A stretch of 28,290 bases of DNA from an uncultured Actinomycetes bacterium (GCA_937926105.1 CALANS010000110.1:1-28290); one strand, 5' to 3'. Shown: positions 15,128 to 23,269, numbered from the stretch's first letter. A program made the numbers and translations. Notes: generated from the letters alone by a model not told the origin.

Positions 15128-16177
15128 TCACCCACTGAAATCGGGCCGGACGGGCACGCCCCGCGGCCGCATGAACAGCGACCGGAAGCCGACCGCCCCT
15201 TGCCCTTTCGGATCAGAGTGGTAGGCGACACGGTCGACCTCGTACTCACCGTAGAGGTTGAAGTACTTCTCCGCGCGCGTCTCCGGATGCAGGCTGGCCG
15301 GGTCGAAGATGAAGTTCTCGACCGGCTCCGTGCACACGTACTCGTCCTGCTCGATGGCGCTGACGTACTCCCTGATTTCCGCACCGCTTCGACCGAACGC
15401 CTCCGGGCGACACCAGGTGCAATAGTCCAGCGCCGCTCCCCCGGCACCGTTCATCGAGTCGGTGGCGATCGCTGCGAGGACGCCGTCCTCGGACGGCGCG
15501 TGGCCGCCCACCCACTCACGGATTGTGTTGGCCATGACGTTGTCCCACAGGCTCGCGATCGGGGTCGGATCCTCGACGAGCTCGGCCCGCAGTGCGGCGA
15601 TCGCGCCGATGAGATCCGGCCACAGCGGCGAGTCGAAACCGGTGTACATGTAGTCGACGTCGAACGTCTCGGTCTCCGAGGCGACCGGGACCGCGCCGAG
15701 GCAATGCCGATCCTCAAGCGACAACCCGGAGTAGCCGCCGTCGTCCCATTCCAGATGCGCGGATTCGGCCGCCTCCGTGAAGTCGACCCAATCACCGCAC
15801 TGCCAAAGGGCACAGTCGGGATACCACTCCTCGAAACAGCGGAAGTACTCGCCCACCGGCGTCCACAACATTGTCGGGCGCGACGATCCCGGCAGGATAA
15901 CGACGGTGCGCTTGACCACCCGCCGCGGCGCCGGCCGCCGCCGGCGTTCCGCTCTGCCCGCCGCTACCGCCATCGCCGCAGCCACCGGCTCGCGCGGGCC
16001 GGCGGCTGCGGCATAGGGGTTGTCGATCGCGTACGGATTCGACCTCGCGGCGTACGGGTTCGACCGCGCGGCGTACGGGTTGTCGGCGGCCAGCGCGGCG
16101 TACGGGTTGTCGATGACCTGGATTCCGGCCAGCGGGTCGACGCGAACGGCCTCGCGGAGCCTCGTGCGCGTCGGCAT
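15128..16177 (-). CDS. Hypothetical protein with NPYA repeats
   Basis: A 349-aa protein of unknown function. Residues of roughly 20-60 contain five NPYA motifs spaced by DN, ARS and LAAD linkers, then an Ala/Arg-rich linker. The remainder is an acidic, aromatic-rich domain (FEEWYPDCALWQCGDW, LEWDDGGYSGLSLED, VDYMYTGFDSPLWPD). The ATG at 16175-16177 lies 2 bp after the DUF4192 stop, indicating translational coupling. It is the last gene before the terminator at 15073. It has no signal peptide and no recognised catalytic motif. The same kind of protein is, as I recall, seen as an unnamed gene in actinobacterial mobile elements. Confidence 0.8.
   Translation of the reverse strand: MPTRTRLREAVRVDPLAGIQVIDNPYAALAADNPYAARSNPYAARSNPYAIDNPYAAAAGPREPVAAAMAVAAGRAERRRRPAPRRVVKRTVVILPGSSRPTMLWTPVGEYFRCFEEWYPDCALWQCGDWVDFTEAAESAHLEWDDGGYSGLSLEDRHCLGAVPVASETETFDVDYMYTGFDSPLWPDLIGAIAALRAELVEDPTPIASLWDNVMANTIREWVGGHAPSEDGVLAAIATDSMNGAGGAALDYCTWCRPEAFGRSGAEIREYVSAIEQDEYVCTEPVENFIFDPASLHPETRAEKYFNLYGEYEVDRVAYHSDPKGQGAVGFRSLFMRPRGVPVRPDFSG
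16014..16112 (-). repeat. Degenerate tandem repeat coding NPYA units
   Basis: Five copies of a GCGTACGGGTT-like unit (GCATAGGGGTT in the first copy), at spacings of 18-30 bp and often preceded by CG-rich linkers, encode the NPYA motifs near the N-terminus of the 349-aa protein. All spacings keep the reading frame. Confidence 0.8.
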
Positions 16178-16179
16178 GG

Positions 16180-17001
16180 CTAGTGAAGTTCCGCGAGCGT
16201 GTCGAGGTACTCCGGCGACATGCCCGCGGTCAGGGCTGCCCGGAGCAGGATCGCGAGCCGGTGGCCGGGATCGACGCGCAGCGTCCGGTCGAGCGCCGCG
16301 CCGGCCAGCGCGCCGTTGCCCTGCCGGTAGGCGATGATCGCCGTCACGATCGCGAGGTTCGCGACGACCAGCCGGGCTTCCGCCGGCTGCGTCTCGTCGC
16401 CGAGGCAGTCGTCCATCGCGCCGCGGCAGGCCGCCAGCAGGACGGGCAGCGCGTTGTCGCGGTCCCGCATGCACTCGCCCACGTACCGATCTCGCTCCTC
16501 CGGGGTGCGCAGCCGGTTCAACACCTCGGGCATGGGCGGCGCGCCCTTGAAATGCTCGACGCGGGCCACCAGCGCCGCCCGGTCGTCCTCGATGACCATG
16601 CCGGTAGCCACCGCGGCGGCGTGCAGCTGCGTGTCGATCGGCTGGGCACTGTTGCCGACGTGCAGGATGCCGATGACGCCGATCCCGGCCGCGCCGAGCG
16701 CCCCGACGAGCTGCTCCGTGTCGGTGGTACGTCCGTACGTGACGATGTACGTCTGAGCGACGCCGCCGAAGAGGAGAGCCACCGTGGTGGCGGCGGCGAC
16801 CTCCAATGGGGACGTCTCGAACTCGTCGAGATCCGTGCGCGATACCGGGCCGACGCGGAGCGTTCCGCTGCGCCGTGGGACCGGAATCAGCCCGGCGACG
16901 ACGACCGAGTCCGCGGGATGGAAGCCGAGCACCGCGGGGATGGCGGACAGGATGCCGTCGCTGCCGTGCAGTCGGACGGTTTCGGGTTCGGCGGTGGTCA
17001 T
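16180..17001 (-). CDS. DUF4192 domain-containing protein
   Basis: A 273-aa protein matching the actinobacterial DUF4192 family, with the characteristic opening VRLHGSDGILSAIPAVLGFHP, DSVVV, the central VAYG-like YIVTYGRTTDTEQL and the C-terminal AYRQGNGALAGAALDR ... GHRLAILLRAAL. The ATG at 16999-17001 is preferred because AAAGGA lies about 10 bp upstream and it overlaps a preceding TGA as ATGA. A longer frame to 17049 lacks a good ribosome site. The function of the family is unknown; it recurs on actinobacterial plasmids and integrative elements. Confidence 0.88.
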   Translation of the reverse strand: MTTAEPETVRLHGSDGILSAIPAVLGFHPADSVVVAGLIPVPRRSGTLRVGPVSRTDLDEFETSPLEVAAATTVALLFGGVAQTYIVTYGRTTDTEQLVGALGAAGIGVIGILHVGNSAQPIDTQLHAAAVATGMVIEDDRAALVARVEHFKGAPPMPEVLNRLRTPEERDRYVGECMRDRDNALPVLLAACRGAMDDCLGDETQPAEARLVVANLAIVTAIIAYRQGNGALAGAALDRTLRVDPGHRLAILLRAALTAGMSPEYLDTLAELH

Positions 17002-17261
17002 GGTGGTGTGTCCTTTCGATGGGGGTGCGGCCGAAAAGGGTTCGGCCAAGAGGGGCGGCTGCCGCGATCAGCAGCCGGTATTGCAGGCGGCGCAGGAGCT
17101 GCCGCTCGCCGCGGTGACGAAGGATCGTCAGGCGCAGCCACGACGCGTTCAGGGCCAACTTGTTGTGGACCGCGACCCACTCGTCGCGGCCCCACGGCAG
17201 GTAGTCCGCGAGCGATGGTGAACGCCAACGCGATGCCCGTGAGGTAGATGAGCGTGATCAT
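16998..17261 (-). pseudogene. Small gene with conflicting reading frames (probable frameshift)
   Basis: The ATG at 17261 overlaps the upstream stop (ATGA) and opens a hydrophobic start, MITLIYLTGIALAFTI. This frame then becomes Pro/Arg-rich with poor third-position G+C, and ends in a TGA overlapping the DUF4192 start. From about 17210 a neighbouring frame becomes clearly protein-like (DYLPWGRDEWVAVHNKLALN, then SWLRLTILRHRGERQLLRRL) with nearly all G/C third positions. It has no start codon of its own and no stop before the downstream gene. Removing one base near CGCGGAC joins the two into a membrane-anchored protein of about 75 residues or more. This could be a real mutation, a sequencing indel or +1 frameshifting. 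Confidence 0.5.
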
Positions 17262-17608
17262 GAGGCCCTCCGTCCGGTGTGCGGCACGGTCCCGGTGATC
17301 GCCCAGCTGTCGTCGTTCCGCAACAGGGCAATCGAGCGGAAATGCGCCCGGCCATCGTGACGCACCGGGGTGACGATCATCCGGTCTCCGGTGGTGGGCA
17401 CCCGCTCGTCGTCCGGCCAGTACCGACCGCGGCGATCGCAGCAGCCGAGGAATCCCTTCCGGGTGGCCTCGGCCATGTTTTCGACGAGGAACGCGGCGCC
17501 GCGCGGGCTGGACGCGAAGATCAGGTACGGCGACATCGCTTCGGCGAGAAAGCCGTTGCCCCGACGCAGAACCGGCATGACGAGGTAGAAGGAACGTTTC
17601 GTTGGCAT
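17258..17608 (-). CDS. Hypothetical protein, 116 aa
   Basis: Begins MPTKRSFYLVMPVLRRGNGF at the ATG 17606-17608, with AAAGGAG 6 bp upstream. No recognised domain is seen. It contains a hydrophobic-aromatic first half, a CC pair (GFLGCCDRRGRYWPDD) and a basic tail. The stop overlaps the next start as ATGA. It is the first gene after the hairpin at 17633-17689, whose T-run ends only about 8 bp before the Shine-Dalgarno. Confidence 0.75.
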   Translation of the reverse strand: MPTKRSFYLVMPVLRRGNGFLAEAMSPYLIFASSPRGAAFLVENMAEATRKGFLGCCDRRGRYWPDDERVPTTGDRMIVTPVRHDGRAHFRSIALLRNDDSWAITGTVPHTGRRAS

Positions 17609-17632
17609 CGGTGCTCCTTTCGGGCACGAAAA

Positions 17633-17689
17633 AGCCCGCCCCACCGGCGCATCTCGTCACGGTGACGGAACGCGCCGGTGGGGCGGGCT
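17633..17689 (-). terminator. Terminator-like hairpin directly before an SD
   Basis: An 18-bp perfect stem (17633-17650 with 17672-17689) encloses a loop with its own small palindrome (CGTCACGGTGACG, 17655-17667). On the minus strand it ends in TTTTTCG. It lies 18 bp past the stop of the membrane peptide gene and immediately precedes the AAAGGAG of the next gene, leaving no room for a promoter in between. Confidence 0.9.
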
Positions 17690-17706
17690 GGGTGATCTGC
17701 GGGGTA

Positions 17707-17907
17707 CTACTGACTGGCGGCGTCGATGACGTGTATGCGGCCCGCCGGCTTGCGCGCGAGCGGCCAACCGACCGCGACGGCCGCGGCGATGAGCACCGCG
17801 ACGACCAGAGTGCGGTCGGTGTTGGTCATCGTGCGGGCGCCGGCGGAGACCTGTCTCGCTCCGTCGACCAACTGACGTACGGCGTCATCGATGAGTGGTG
17901 TCGTCAT
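17707..17907 (-). CDS. Small single-pass membrane protein
   Basis: A 66-aa protein starting MTTPLIDDAVRQLVDGARQV at ATG 17905-17907 (GGAAG upstream), overlapping the previous stop as ATGA. One transmembrane helix (TLVVAVLIAAAVAVGWPLA) lies in the second half, followed by a short basic tail. It has no recognised family and is the last gene of its coupled trio before the hairpin at 17633. Confidence 0.72.
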   Translation of the reverse strand: MTTPLIDDAVRQLVDGARQVSAGARTMTNTDRTLVVAVLIAAAVAVGWPLARKPAGRIHVIDAASQ

Positions 17908-18176
17908 ATCTTCCTGCCTTCCTTGTTGATTTCGTGGACCTCGGTCTCGAGGACCTGCCAGCCCTCGGCCGCGAGATCCGGGTTGAGCATCCGTTCGGGA
18001 TGCGCGTCGTCGATGTGCTCGGCGCACGCGTACCAGTCGACGGAGCTGGTCTCGGTGCCGCCGGGCACCTCGCGCTGGATCACCAGAGCGAGGTAGTACG
18101 CCGCCCGCCAGGGAATCCCGCAGCCGCAGGCGTAGCTGGACGGGTGATAGCCCCGCCCGGAGGCCGGCTGGCTCAT
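17904..18176 (-). CDS. Hypothetical protein, 90 aa, Cys-containing
   Basis: Starts MSQPASGRGYHPSSYACGCG at ATG 18174-18176, overlapping the preceding stop (ATGA); its own stop overlaps the next start in the same way. The CGCG pair near residue 17 and the later WYACAEH could form a zinc site. The rest is acidic and helical. I recognise no family. Confidence 0.75.
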   Translation of the reverse strand: MSQPASGRGYHPSSYACGCGIPWRAAYYLALVIQREVPGGTETSSVDWYACAEHIDDAHPERMLNPDLAAEGWQVLETEVHEINKEGRKI

Positions 18177-19012
18177 CTCGCCGCCGCCAGCTGCTCCCGG
18201 TGTTCGGTGCACAGCCCGGTGGCGTCGTCCGTGGGGATCCCGCACCAGCCCTCCCAGCCGGTCGGCCCGGTCGGGTCGGTGTCCCACATCGGCGCGATCA
18301 CCCCGGCGTGCGTCTGCCACTTGCAGGGGTGCCACGACGGGTATTTCGGCGGATCCGCGGGGTCGTCGGCATGCTCGTCGATGTGCGCGTCGATGTGCGC
18401 GTCGATGATCGACTTGCATTCGGCGAGCGCGTAGCCGTCCGGCTCCTCGAACGTCTCGGAGCCGTAGAAGCCCCAGCAGGAGTCGAGCTGCTCGCCATCC
18501 GGCCCGGTGATGATGTAGCCGTAGACGTCGCCGGCGACCCAGGCGGCGAACTGCTCGAACGATCCGGTGATCGCCTCCGTGATCCGGTCGGGCGGCGTGC
18601 CCCACCTGGCGAGCTGCTCGGGCGTGGCGAACATCCAGCCGACCCAGCCGGAATCCCAGCCGCCCGGATCCATCCAGTGATGCTGGTCGCCGAGGTAGAC
18701 CTCGACCCCGCTGTGATCGATAGCGCCGATCGGCAGCACCACCGGCACGCTGTGGAAGACCCTCATCCAGCGGGCGATGATGGCCAGGCATCGCGAGCGC
18801 GAGTGCCGCTCGTTCAGCTCCTCCAGCGCGTCGTTCAGGCGCTCGGCCCAGTCGGTGTCGTTGGTCCAGCCCAAGTGCCGCTCCGCCTTGCGGTGCAGCA
18901 CCAGGGTGGGTTCGCAGTCCCACTCCTTGAGCGGGTTGCCGGCGTCACTGTCGTAATGGATTGCGATCGTGTAGCCGCGGTAGTCGATCGTGTCGACCAC
19001 TTCCAAGCCCAT
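18173..19012 (-). CDS. Conserved hypothetical protein, 279 aa
   Basis: Starts MGLEVVDTIDYRGYTIAIHY at ATG 19010-19012 with GAGAGGAG upstream. Conserved-looking blocks are EWDCEPTLVLHRKAERHLGW, HSGVEVYLGDQHHWMDPGGW, DSGWVGWMFATPEQLARWG and VYGYIITGPDGEQLDSCWGF. The layout (metal-like acidic core plus the DSGxVGW block) resembles an unnamed family I associate with plasmids and phages. A short tandem DNA repeat encodes DAHIDAHIDEH near residue 210. The last 60 residues have spaced Cys and His (HPCKW ... WCGIP ... LCTEH). It is the first gene of a coupled trio. Confidence 0.75.
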   Translation of the reverse strand: MGLEVVDTIDYRGYTIAIHYDSDAGNPLKEWDCEPTLVLHRKAERHLGWTNDTDWAERLNDALEELNERHSRSRCLAIIARWMRVFHSVPVVLPIGAIDHSGVEVYLGDQHHWMDPGGWDSGWVGWMFATPEQLARWGTPPDRITEAITGSFEQFAAWVAGDVYGYIITGPDGEQLDSCWGFYGSETFEEPDGYALAECKSIIDAHIDAHIDEHADDPADPPKYPSWHPCKWQTHAGVIAPMWDTDPTGPTGWEGWCGIPTDDATGLCTEHREQLAAAR

Positions 19013-19036
19013 GGGAACTCCTCTCAATACACGAAA

Positions 19037-19074
19037 GGGCGCCCCGCACCAACGAGTGTCGGTGCGGGGCGCCC
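19037..19074 (-). terminator. Terminator-like hairpin directly before an SD
   Basis: A 14-bp perfect stem (19037-19050 with 19061-19074) with a 10-base loop, followed on the minus strand by TTTCGTG and then the GAGAGGAG ribosome site of the 279-aa gene. Confidence 0.9.
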
Positions 19075-19092
19075 AGTGTCGAAAAACATCAA

Positions 19093-19104
19093 AGGCCCCG
19101 CACC
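19093..19104 (-). terminator. Left half of a terminator split by the transposon
   Basis: AGGCCCCGCACC here pairs (one C/A mismatch) with GGTGCAGGGCCT at 24810-24821 once the transposon and one GTCTG copy are removed. The loop of the restored hairpin is exactly GTCTG. On the minus strand it is followed by TTTGATGTTTTT. Confidence 0.8.
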
Positions 19105-19109
19105 GTCTG
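19105..19109. repeat. 5-bp target duplication GTCTG, left copy (right copy 24805-24809)
   Basis: GTCTG directly abuts each transposon end and forms the loop of the restored terminator hairpin. Confidence 0.85.
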
Positions 19110-19130
19110 GGCCTGTTCGGCTTTTAGTGT
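19110..19130. repeat. Transposon terminal inverted repeat, left
   Basis: Begins GGCCTGTTCGGCTTTTAGTG and is 21 bp identical to the complement of 24784-24804. The next six bases are only half matched, so the conserved end is short. Confidence 0.9.
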
Positions 19131-19312
19131 TGTTTTGGGTGTGCCTCGACCGGCCCTCTCGTACTCTTGACCTTGTTGGTTGAGAGCCGGGAAGGCCGGC
19201 TTCGTGTCTTGAAGGGGGGACCGGTGTCTGACTCGGTTGCCGGAGCGGCCCTGCTGCCCGCGGCGCGGCCACCGGCACGATGCTCGGCCAGCAAGTCTCA
19301 CCAGGAGGGCAA

Positions 19313-21540
19313 CTGACCACTTCCACCGACGCAACGAAGTGCCCGGACCCGCTGCACGACGGTAGCCGGATACGCCGAAGCGGGCTGCGCACGACCTCCG
19401 CAGGAACCCGGCAGCGCCTCGAATGCCTCGCTCAGGATGACGACAGACACTTCTTCCCCGTTCCAGCCGCAGGCACACAGCTGACCTCACTTGACCGCCC
19501 CCGCCGTGCCCGGAGCACTCTTCCTCGAAGGTCACCCGCCAGTGCATGTACGGCAACGGCGCCCGCAAGCGTCAGCGCTATCGCTGCGTCCCAACCGATG
19601 GCCACACTCCCCACACGTTCACACCACCCCTCACGCGCGAAGTCGTCGAAGTCGGCACCGACAAGTGCGCCACCTGCGATGAGCTGCTCTCCCCACACCG
19701 CGGCAGGCTGACCGGGGCCAGGCACACGCCGTGGACCTTGGCGCTGTATGCCCGCGCCCTGGACGACCTGTCGATGGGCGCGAGCTACGCGTCGGTGTCG
19801 CTGATGATGCCCGAGCATCGGGACCGCGCCAGCCGTCACCTGGCCGAACACCACGGCGGCGATGCTCGGCTCGATACTCGCGCGAGCGGGTCGGCCCGGT
19901 CGTACACGGCCGCACGTGGAAAGTCCGCCTGGCACCTGGCCGCGGATCTCGTCGAGCAGTACGCCCCACTGCTGTGGCGCGACGTCGACAAGCAGATGCG
20001 CGACCGCGACCTGGCCCAGCGCGCCGCGAACGACGAACTACTGGCCGCCTCCCCCGGCGCAGCCTTGGCGGCCCCCGTCACCTGGTTGCTGGACGAGCAG
20101 CCCGTCATCCTTTCCGGGCGGCGCCGCGGGGCAGAGCGGCGGCTGGAGCGCAACCAGTGGAACGTACTGGTCGTCGTCGAGGTCCGCTGGCACTGGGGAG
20201 ACGACCCGAAGAGCGTCCCAGATCGCGAGTACCGGCTCCGGCTCGCCAGGGCGTACCCGCGAGCCAACGAACAGGCTTGGCGGCTGGTCCTGGACGAACT
20301 CGGTGTCCGCCCGGACTTCGTCATCGCAGATAACGCGCCGGCTATCGCCAAGGCAGTCAGCTCCCAGTTCGGTGTCGGAGCGGTCGGTCTCATCCCGAGC
20401 CTGTTCCACATCCAGCGGAACCTCCGCAAAGCGCTGAAGGAGCTGCCCGGTGCGACGACGACTCTCGAAGGGCGCACAGTCCTCATCGCCCGGCTCGCCA
20501 AGCACCTGGACATCTGGGCCCGCGATGAACTGCTCAACCTCGGCCCGACCGACTCGTCGAAGTGGTGGGACGACCTCCTCGAGGCCGTCGCGGCACTGCC
20601 CGCCCCGGTCGTTGGAGTCCTGGAACAGCGCCGCGTCTACGAGGCGTCGCTCGCGCAGGCGCTGCCCATCCTGGCGCGCCAGCCGCAGCTGCCCGCATCG
20701 AACGCCGCAGTCGAGAACCGGATCCGGCCCGCCCTCGAGCCGTTCTTGGACAACCGCAAGCAGCTGTACCGCAACCTGGCCCGAACCAACTTCCTGTTCG
20801 ATCTCGCGGTCGCTCGCGCGCAGGGTGCGTTCACCGACCTCGACGAGGTCACCCGGCTGCTCCGGGAGGACAACGAAACAAGCCGGCGGCTGGGCCCCAG
20901 CGCCACGCACCTGACTGACGCTCAGCCACCCTCGCGGGCCGAAGGTGAACGCGCACCGGTGTACGCCTCGCTGCTCAACCCGCTGCTGGTCGCCGCACTG
21001 GCCATCACGCCGGTCGTGCGCGGCAAACGGATCCGCCAGGGCGAGCCGTACGTCGAGATGCACCCCGGCGTTCCCATCGACCCACACTCCACTGCCGTGC
21101 ACGGGTTCACCACCCAGGACGTCGCCCGCAAGCGCCGCTTCGCCTTCTACGCCCCCACGGTGCTCGCCGCGCTGAACGTCCCCGACGCCGTACTGGTGTG
21201 CCACACCGGCAGCGACGTCCGGGTCCTGCGCCGCGAGCTCGAGCGCCTCGACGAGGCCAAAGCCAGCGGCGACGCCACGGTCGCTGTGGGCCTGGCCGAC
21301 CTTCCGCTGTTGCCCATCATTGACACCAGCACACTGCCTCGGCTGCTTCAACTACCCGGTCTGGGCAACCGTGGCGTCATCAGCCTCGTGACCTTGTGCC
21401 AGCTCACCGGGGTCACCAACAGCGGAAGGTCGGCCAGGACGGTGGCGGCGATGGCGCTGATGATGCGCGCGCGCAGGCGTGGGCGTTGCGGCGCCGGAGC
21501 CGCAGAGCCATCAGGGTCGCGGCGACAGCGACCACGATGA
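19313..21540 (+). pseudogene. Zinc-ribbon DDE transposase fused to DnaQ-like exonuclease domain (one frameshift)
   Basis: The main open part (ATG 19546, 664 aa) holds a DDE core: Asp183 in TWLLDEQPV, Asp262 in VIADNAPAIAKAV, a SLFHIQRNL segment and Glu390 in NAAVENRIRPAL. Residues 471-620 resemble a DnaQ/DEDD exonuclease from its second strand onward: HPGVPIDPHSTAVHGFTTQD, VLVCHTGSDVRVLRRELER, IIDTSTL. The first acidic motif (DxE) is missing. Upstream, two zinc-ribbon halves lie in different frames: CPDPLH...LRTTSAGTRQRLEC (19340-19440), then CPEHSSSKVTRQCMYGNGAR (19507 on), joined by a -1 shift at the C5 run 19496-19502. AGGAGGG at 19303 sits 3 bp before CTG 19313, the likely start; ATG 19280 is an alternative. 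It may be functional if the shift is programmed. The last 40 residues are antisense to the MerT-like gene and uncertain. Confidence 0.75.
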
Positions 21541-21754
21541 CCGCCGCGGCAAGGAGGCGCGCATTGCCGGTGACGGCGCCGGTCACCGCGCCCAGTCCGC
21601 CCAGCCCAGCAGCGAGCAGCAGGCTCTGCCCGGCGCAGCAGACCAGCATGACGGCGGCGGCGCCCCAAACGAGGCGGCCGGTGCGGTCGCGGCCCTGCGG
21701 CGGCGGCTGCGGCTGCGACTCGCGGTGTTGCTCGGGTGTTGGGGTGTCAGGCAC
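21413..21754 (-). CDS. MerT-like mercuric ion transport membrane protein
   Basis: A 113-aa protein starting at GTG 21752-21754, overlapping the end of merA by 8 bp. Two hydrophobic helices follow a polar N-terminus: VWGAAAVMLVCCAGQSLLLA, with a Cys-Cys pair inside the membrane as in MerT and MerF, and LLAAAVIVVAVAATLMALRL. Together with its place behind merA this suggests inner-membrane Hg(II) uptake feeding MerA. The tail after LRLRRR is antisense to the transposase end and may have been altered at the module junction. The assignment rests on the CC-in-helix pattern and context, not on close similarity. Confidence 0.6.
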   Translation of the reverse strand: MPDTPTPEQHRESQPQPPPQGRDRTGRLVWGAAAVMLVCCAGQSLLLAAGLGGLGAVTGAVTGNARLLAAAVIVVAVAATLMALRLRRRNAHACARASSAPSPPPSWPTFRCW

Positions 21755-23171
21755 AGCAGGAGGTGGGGAGCTGGTAGCGGAACAGGCCGGCGGTCAGGCG
21801 CAGGCTTTCGGCCATGGTCAGGTACGGCGCCCACGTGTCGGCGACGTCGTCGACGGTCATCCCGGACCGGATGGCGTAGGTGGCCGCGAGCATCATCTCC
21901 CCGGCGCCGTCGGCCAGGGCGTGCACACCCAGCACCTGCCCGGTGGTCGCGTCGGCGACCACCTTGACCGCGCCGCGGGTGTCCCGATTAGCCAGGGCGC
22001 GGGGCACGTCGGCCAGGTCCAGGATTCGGCAGTCGCACGCGATGCCTGCCGCCAGCACCTCGCTCTCGGTCATCCCGGCCGACGCGAGCTGCGGGCGGGT
22101 GAAGACCACCGCCGGCAGCCCCGTGTAGTCCACCCGGGCGGTGGAAGGGGCGCAGCAGTCGTCCACGTCCTTCCCGGCGTCGGCGGCGTCCATGACGGCG
22201 GCCGCGTTGCGCGCGGCGACCCGTCCGCCGGCCGCGGCGACGTACACGTACTGCGGGCCGCCGGTGACGTCGCCGGCGGCGTACACCCGCGGGTTGCTGG
22301 TGGCCTGCCGCTCGTCAACCATCACGAAACCGGCCGCGTCGACGTTCACCCCGGCAGCGGGCAGGTCCAGGCCGTCGGTGCGCGGGCTGCGCCCGGTCGC
22401 GACCAGCAGCCGCTGCCCGCGCAGCTGGGCGCCTGAGGCGGTGGTCACGACTACACCGTCGCCGTCCTGGGAGACCCGAGTCGCGTGTTCGGGAGTGACG
22501 GTGATGCCGTCGTCGGCGAAGACCGCGGCCAGGGCGGCGGCGAGCTCGGGCTCGGCGCGGGGGGCCAGGTGCCCCACCAGGCTCACCTGGGCGCCGAGGT
22601 GGGCGAACAGCTGGGCCTGTTCCATGCCGACGTACCCGCCGCCGATAACGACCAGGGACTCGGGCAGCTCGGGCAGCTCCATCGCCGTGGTCGAGGTCAG
22701 CCAGTCCACCCCGTCCAGGCCGGGCAGGTCGGGGACGGCCGGTTGCGCGCCGGTCGCGACCAGGTAGGCCCGGGCCCGCAGGGGGCGCCCGTCCACGGCC
22801 AGGGTGTCCATGTCGGTGAACGTGGCCTGACCGGTGCGGATTTCGAATCCGTACGCGTCGGCGACGTCGGCGTACTTGGCCCCGCGCAGTCGCTCGACGA
22901 GCTCGTCCTTCTGCGCCACCAGCGCGCCCAGGTCCACCGGGCCGGCACTGGTCGGGACGCCGTCGTACGGGTGGGTCAGCGCGCCGTGCCGGGCCCCGGC
23001 GGCGGCGAGGAGCGTCTTGGAGGGGACGCAGCCGATGTTCACGCACGTGCCCCCCAGCAGGCCGCGTTCGACCAGGACCACGCCGCGCCCGGCCAGGCTC
23101 GCGGCGATTGCCGCGGACATCGCCGCACCGCCGCTTCCCACCACTGCCAGCTCGACGTCGTACTCGTGCAT
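21747..23171 (-). CDS. merA: Mercuric reductase MerA
   Basis: A 474-aa cytosolic flavoprotein reducing Hg(II) to Hg(0) with NADPH. FAD-binding VVGSGGAAMSAAIAA is at 10-24, the redox-active pair Cys43/Cys48 in GGTCVNIGCVPSK, and NADPH-binding VIGGGYVGME near 175-184. The second FAD motif is near VYAAGDVTG (297-304). In the dimerisation domain, APYLTMAE has the conserved Tyr450, and the C-terminus ends SCCA with the vicinal Cys472/Cys473 that hand over mercury. There is no N-terminal HMA domain, as is common in actinobacteria. An additional Cys pair (DDCCAP, 339-340) and CDC (379-381) are unusual. The start is ATG 23169-23171 with GGAGG upstream. It is divergent from merR. Confidence 0.97.
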   Translation of the reverse strand: MHEYDVELAVVGSGGAAMSAAIAASLAGRGVVLVERGLLGGTCVNIGCVPSKTLLAAAGARHGALTHPYDGVPTSAGPVDLGALVAQKDELVERLRGAKYADVADAYGFEIRTGQATFTDMDTLAVDGRPLRARAYLVATGAQPAVPDLPGLDGVDWLTSTTAMELPELPESLVVIGGGYVGMEQAQLFAHLGAQVSLVGHLAPRAEPELAAALAAVFADDGITVTPEHATRVSQDGDGVVVTTASGAQLRGQRLLVATGRSPRTDGLDLPAAGVNVDAAGFVMVDERQATSNPRVYAAGDVTGGPQYVYVAAAGGRVAARNAAAVMDAADAGKDVDDCCAPSTARVDYTGLPAVVFTRPQLASAGMTESEVLAAGIACDCRILDLADVPRALANRDTRGAVKVVADATTGQVLGVHALADGAGEMMLAATYAIRSGMTVDDVADTWAPYLTMAESLRLTAGLFRYQLPTSCCA

Positions 23172-23220
23172 GGTCTGCCTCCAGTTCACGTCCACGGATG
23201 TTCAGGGTCCACAATGGACG

Positions 23221-23242
23221 TTCCAGTGCAGGGGAAGGTCAA
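23221..23242 (-). promoter_or_regulatory. mer operator/promoter for merA
   Basis: On the minus strand a -35 box TTGACC (23237-23242) overlaps a dyad TTCC-N8-GGAA (23221-23236). This is the arrangement of MerR-family operators, which lie in an over-long spacer. The -10 would fall near 23211-23216 (CATTGT), about 20 bp from the -35. A second palindrome GTCCA-CAA-TGGAC sits just beyond it. Confidence 0.65.
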
Positions 23243-23269
23243 GCCCGAACCCGGAAACAGGAGGCAGTC

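Noticed and set aside
16014..16112. CRISPR-like spaced repeats
   Set aside because: Units are about 11 bp at 18-30 bp spacing, all in frame and coding NPYA; no spacers or cas genes.
15128..17158. One 676-codon minus-strand frame spanning the NPYA protein, DUF4192 and the small gene
   Set aside because: The middle part is antiparallel-frame low-complexity Arg/Ala sequence under the recognisable DUF4192 gene; only its two ends are coding-like, as separate genes.
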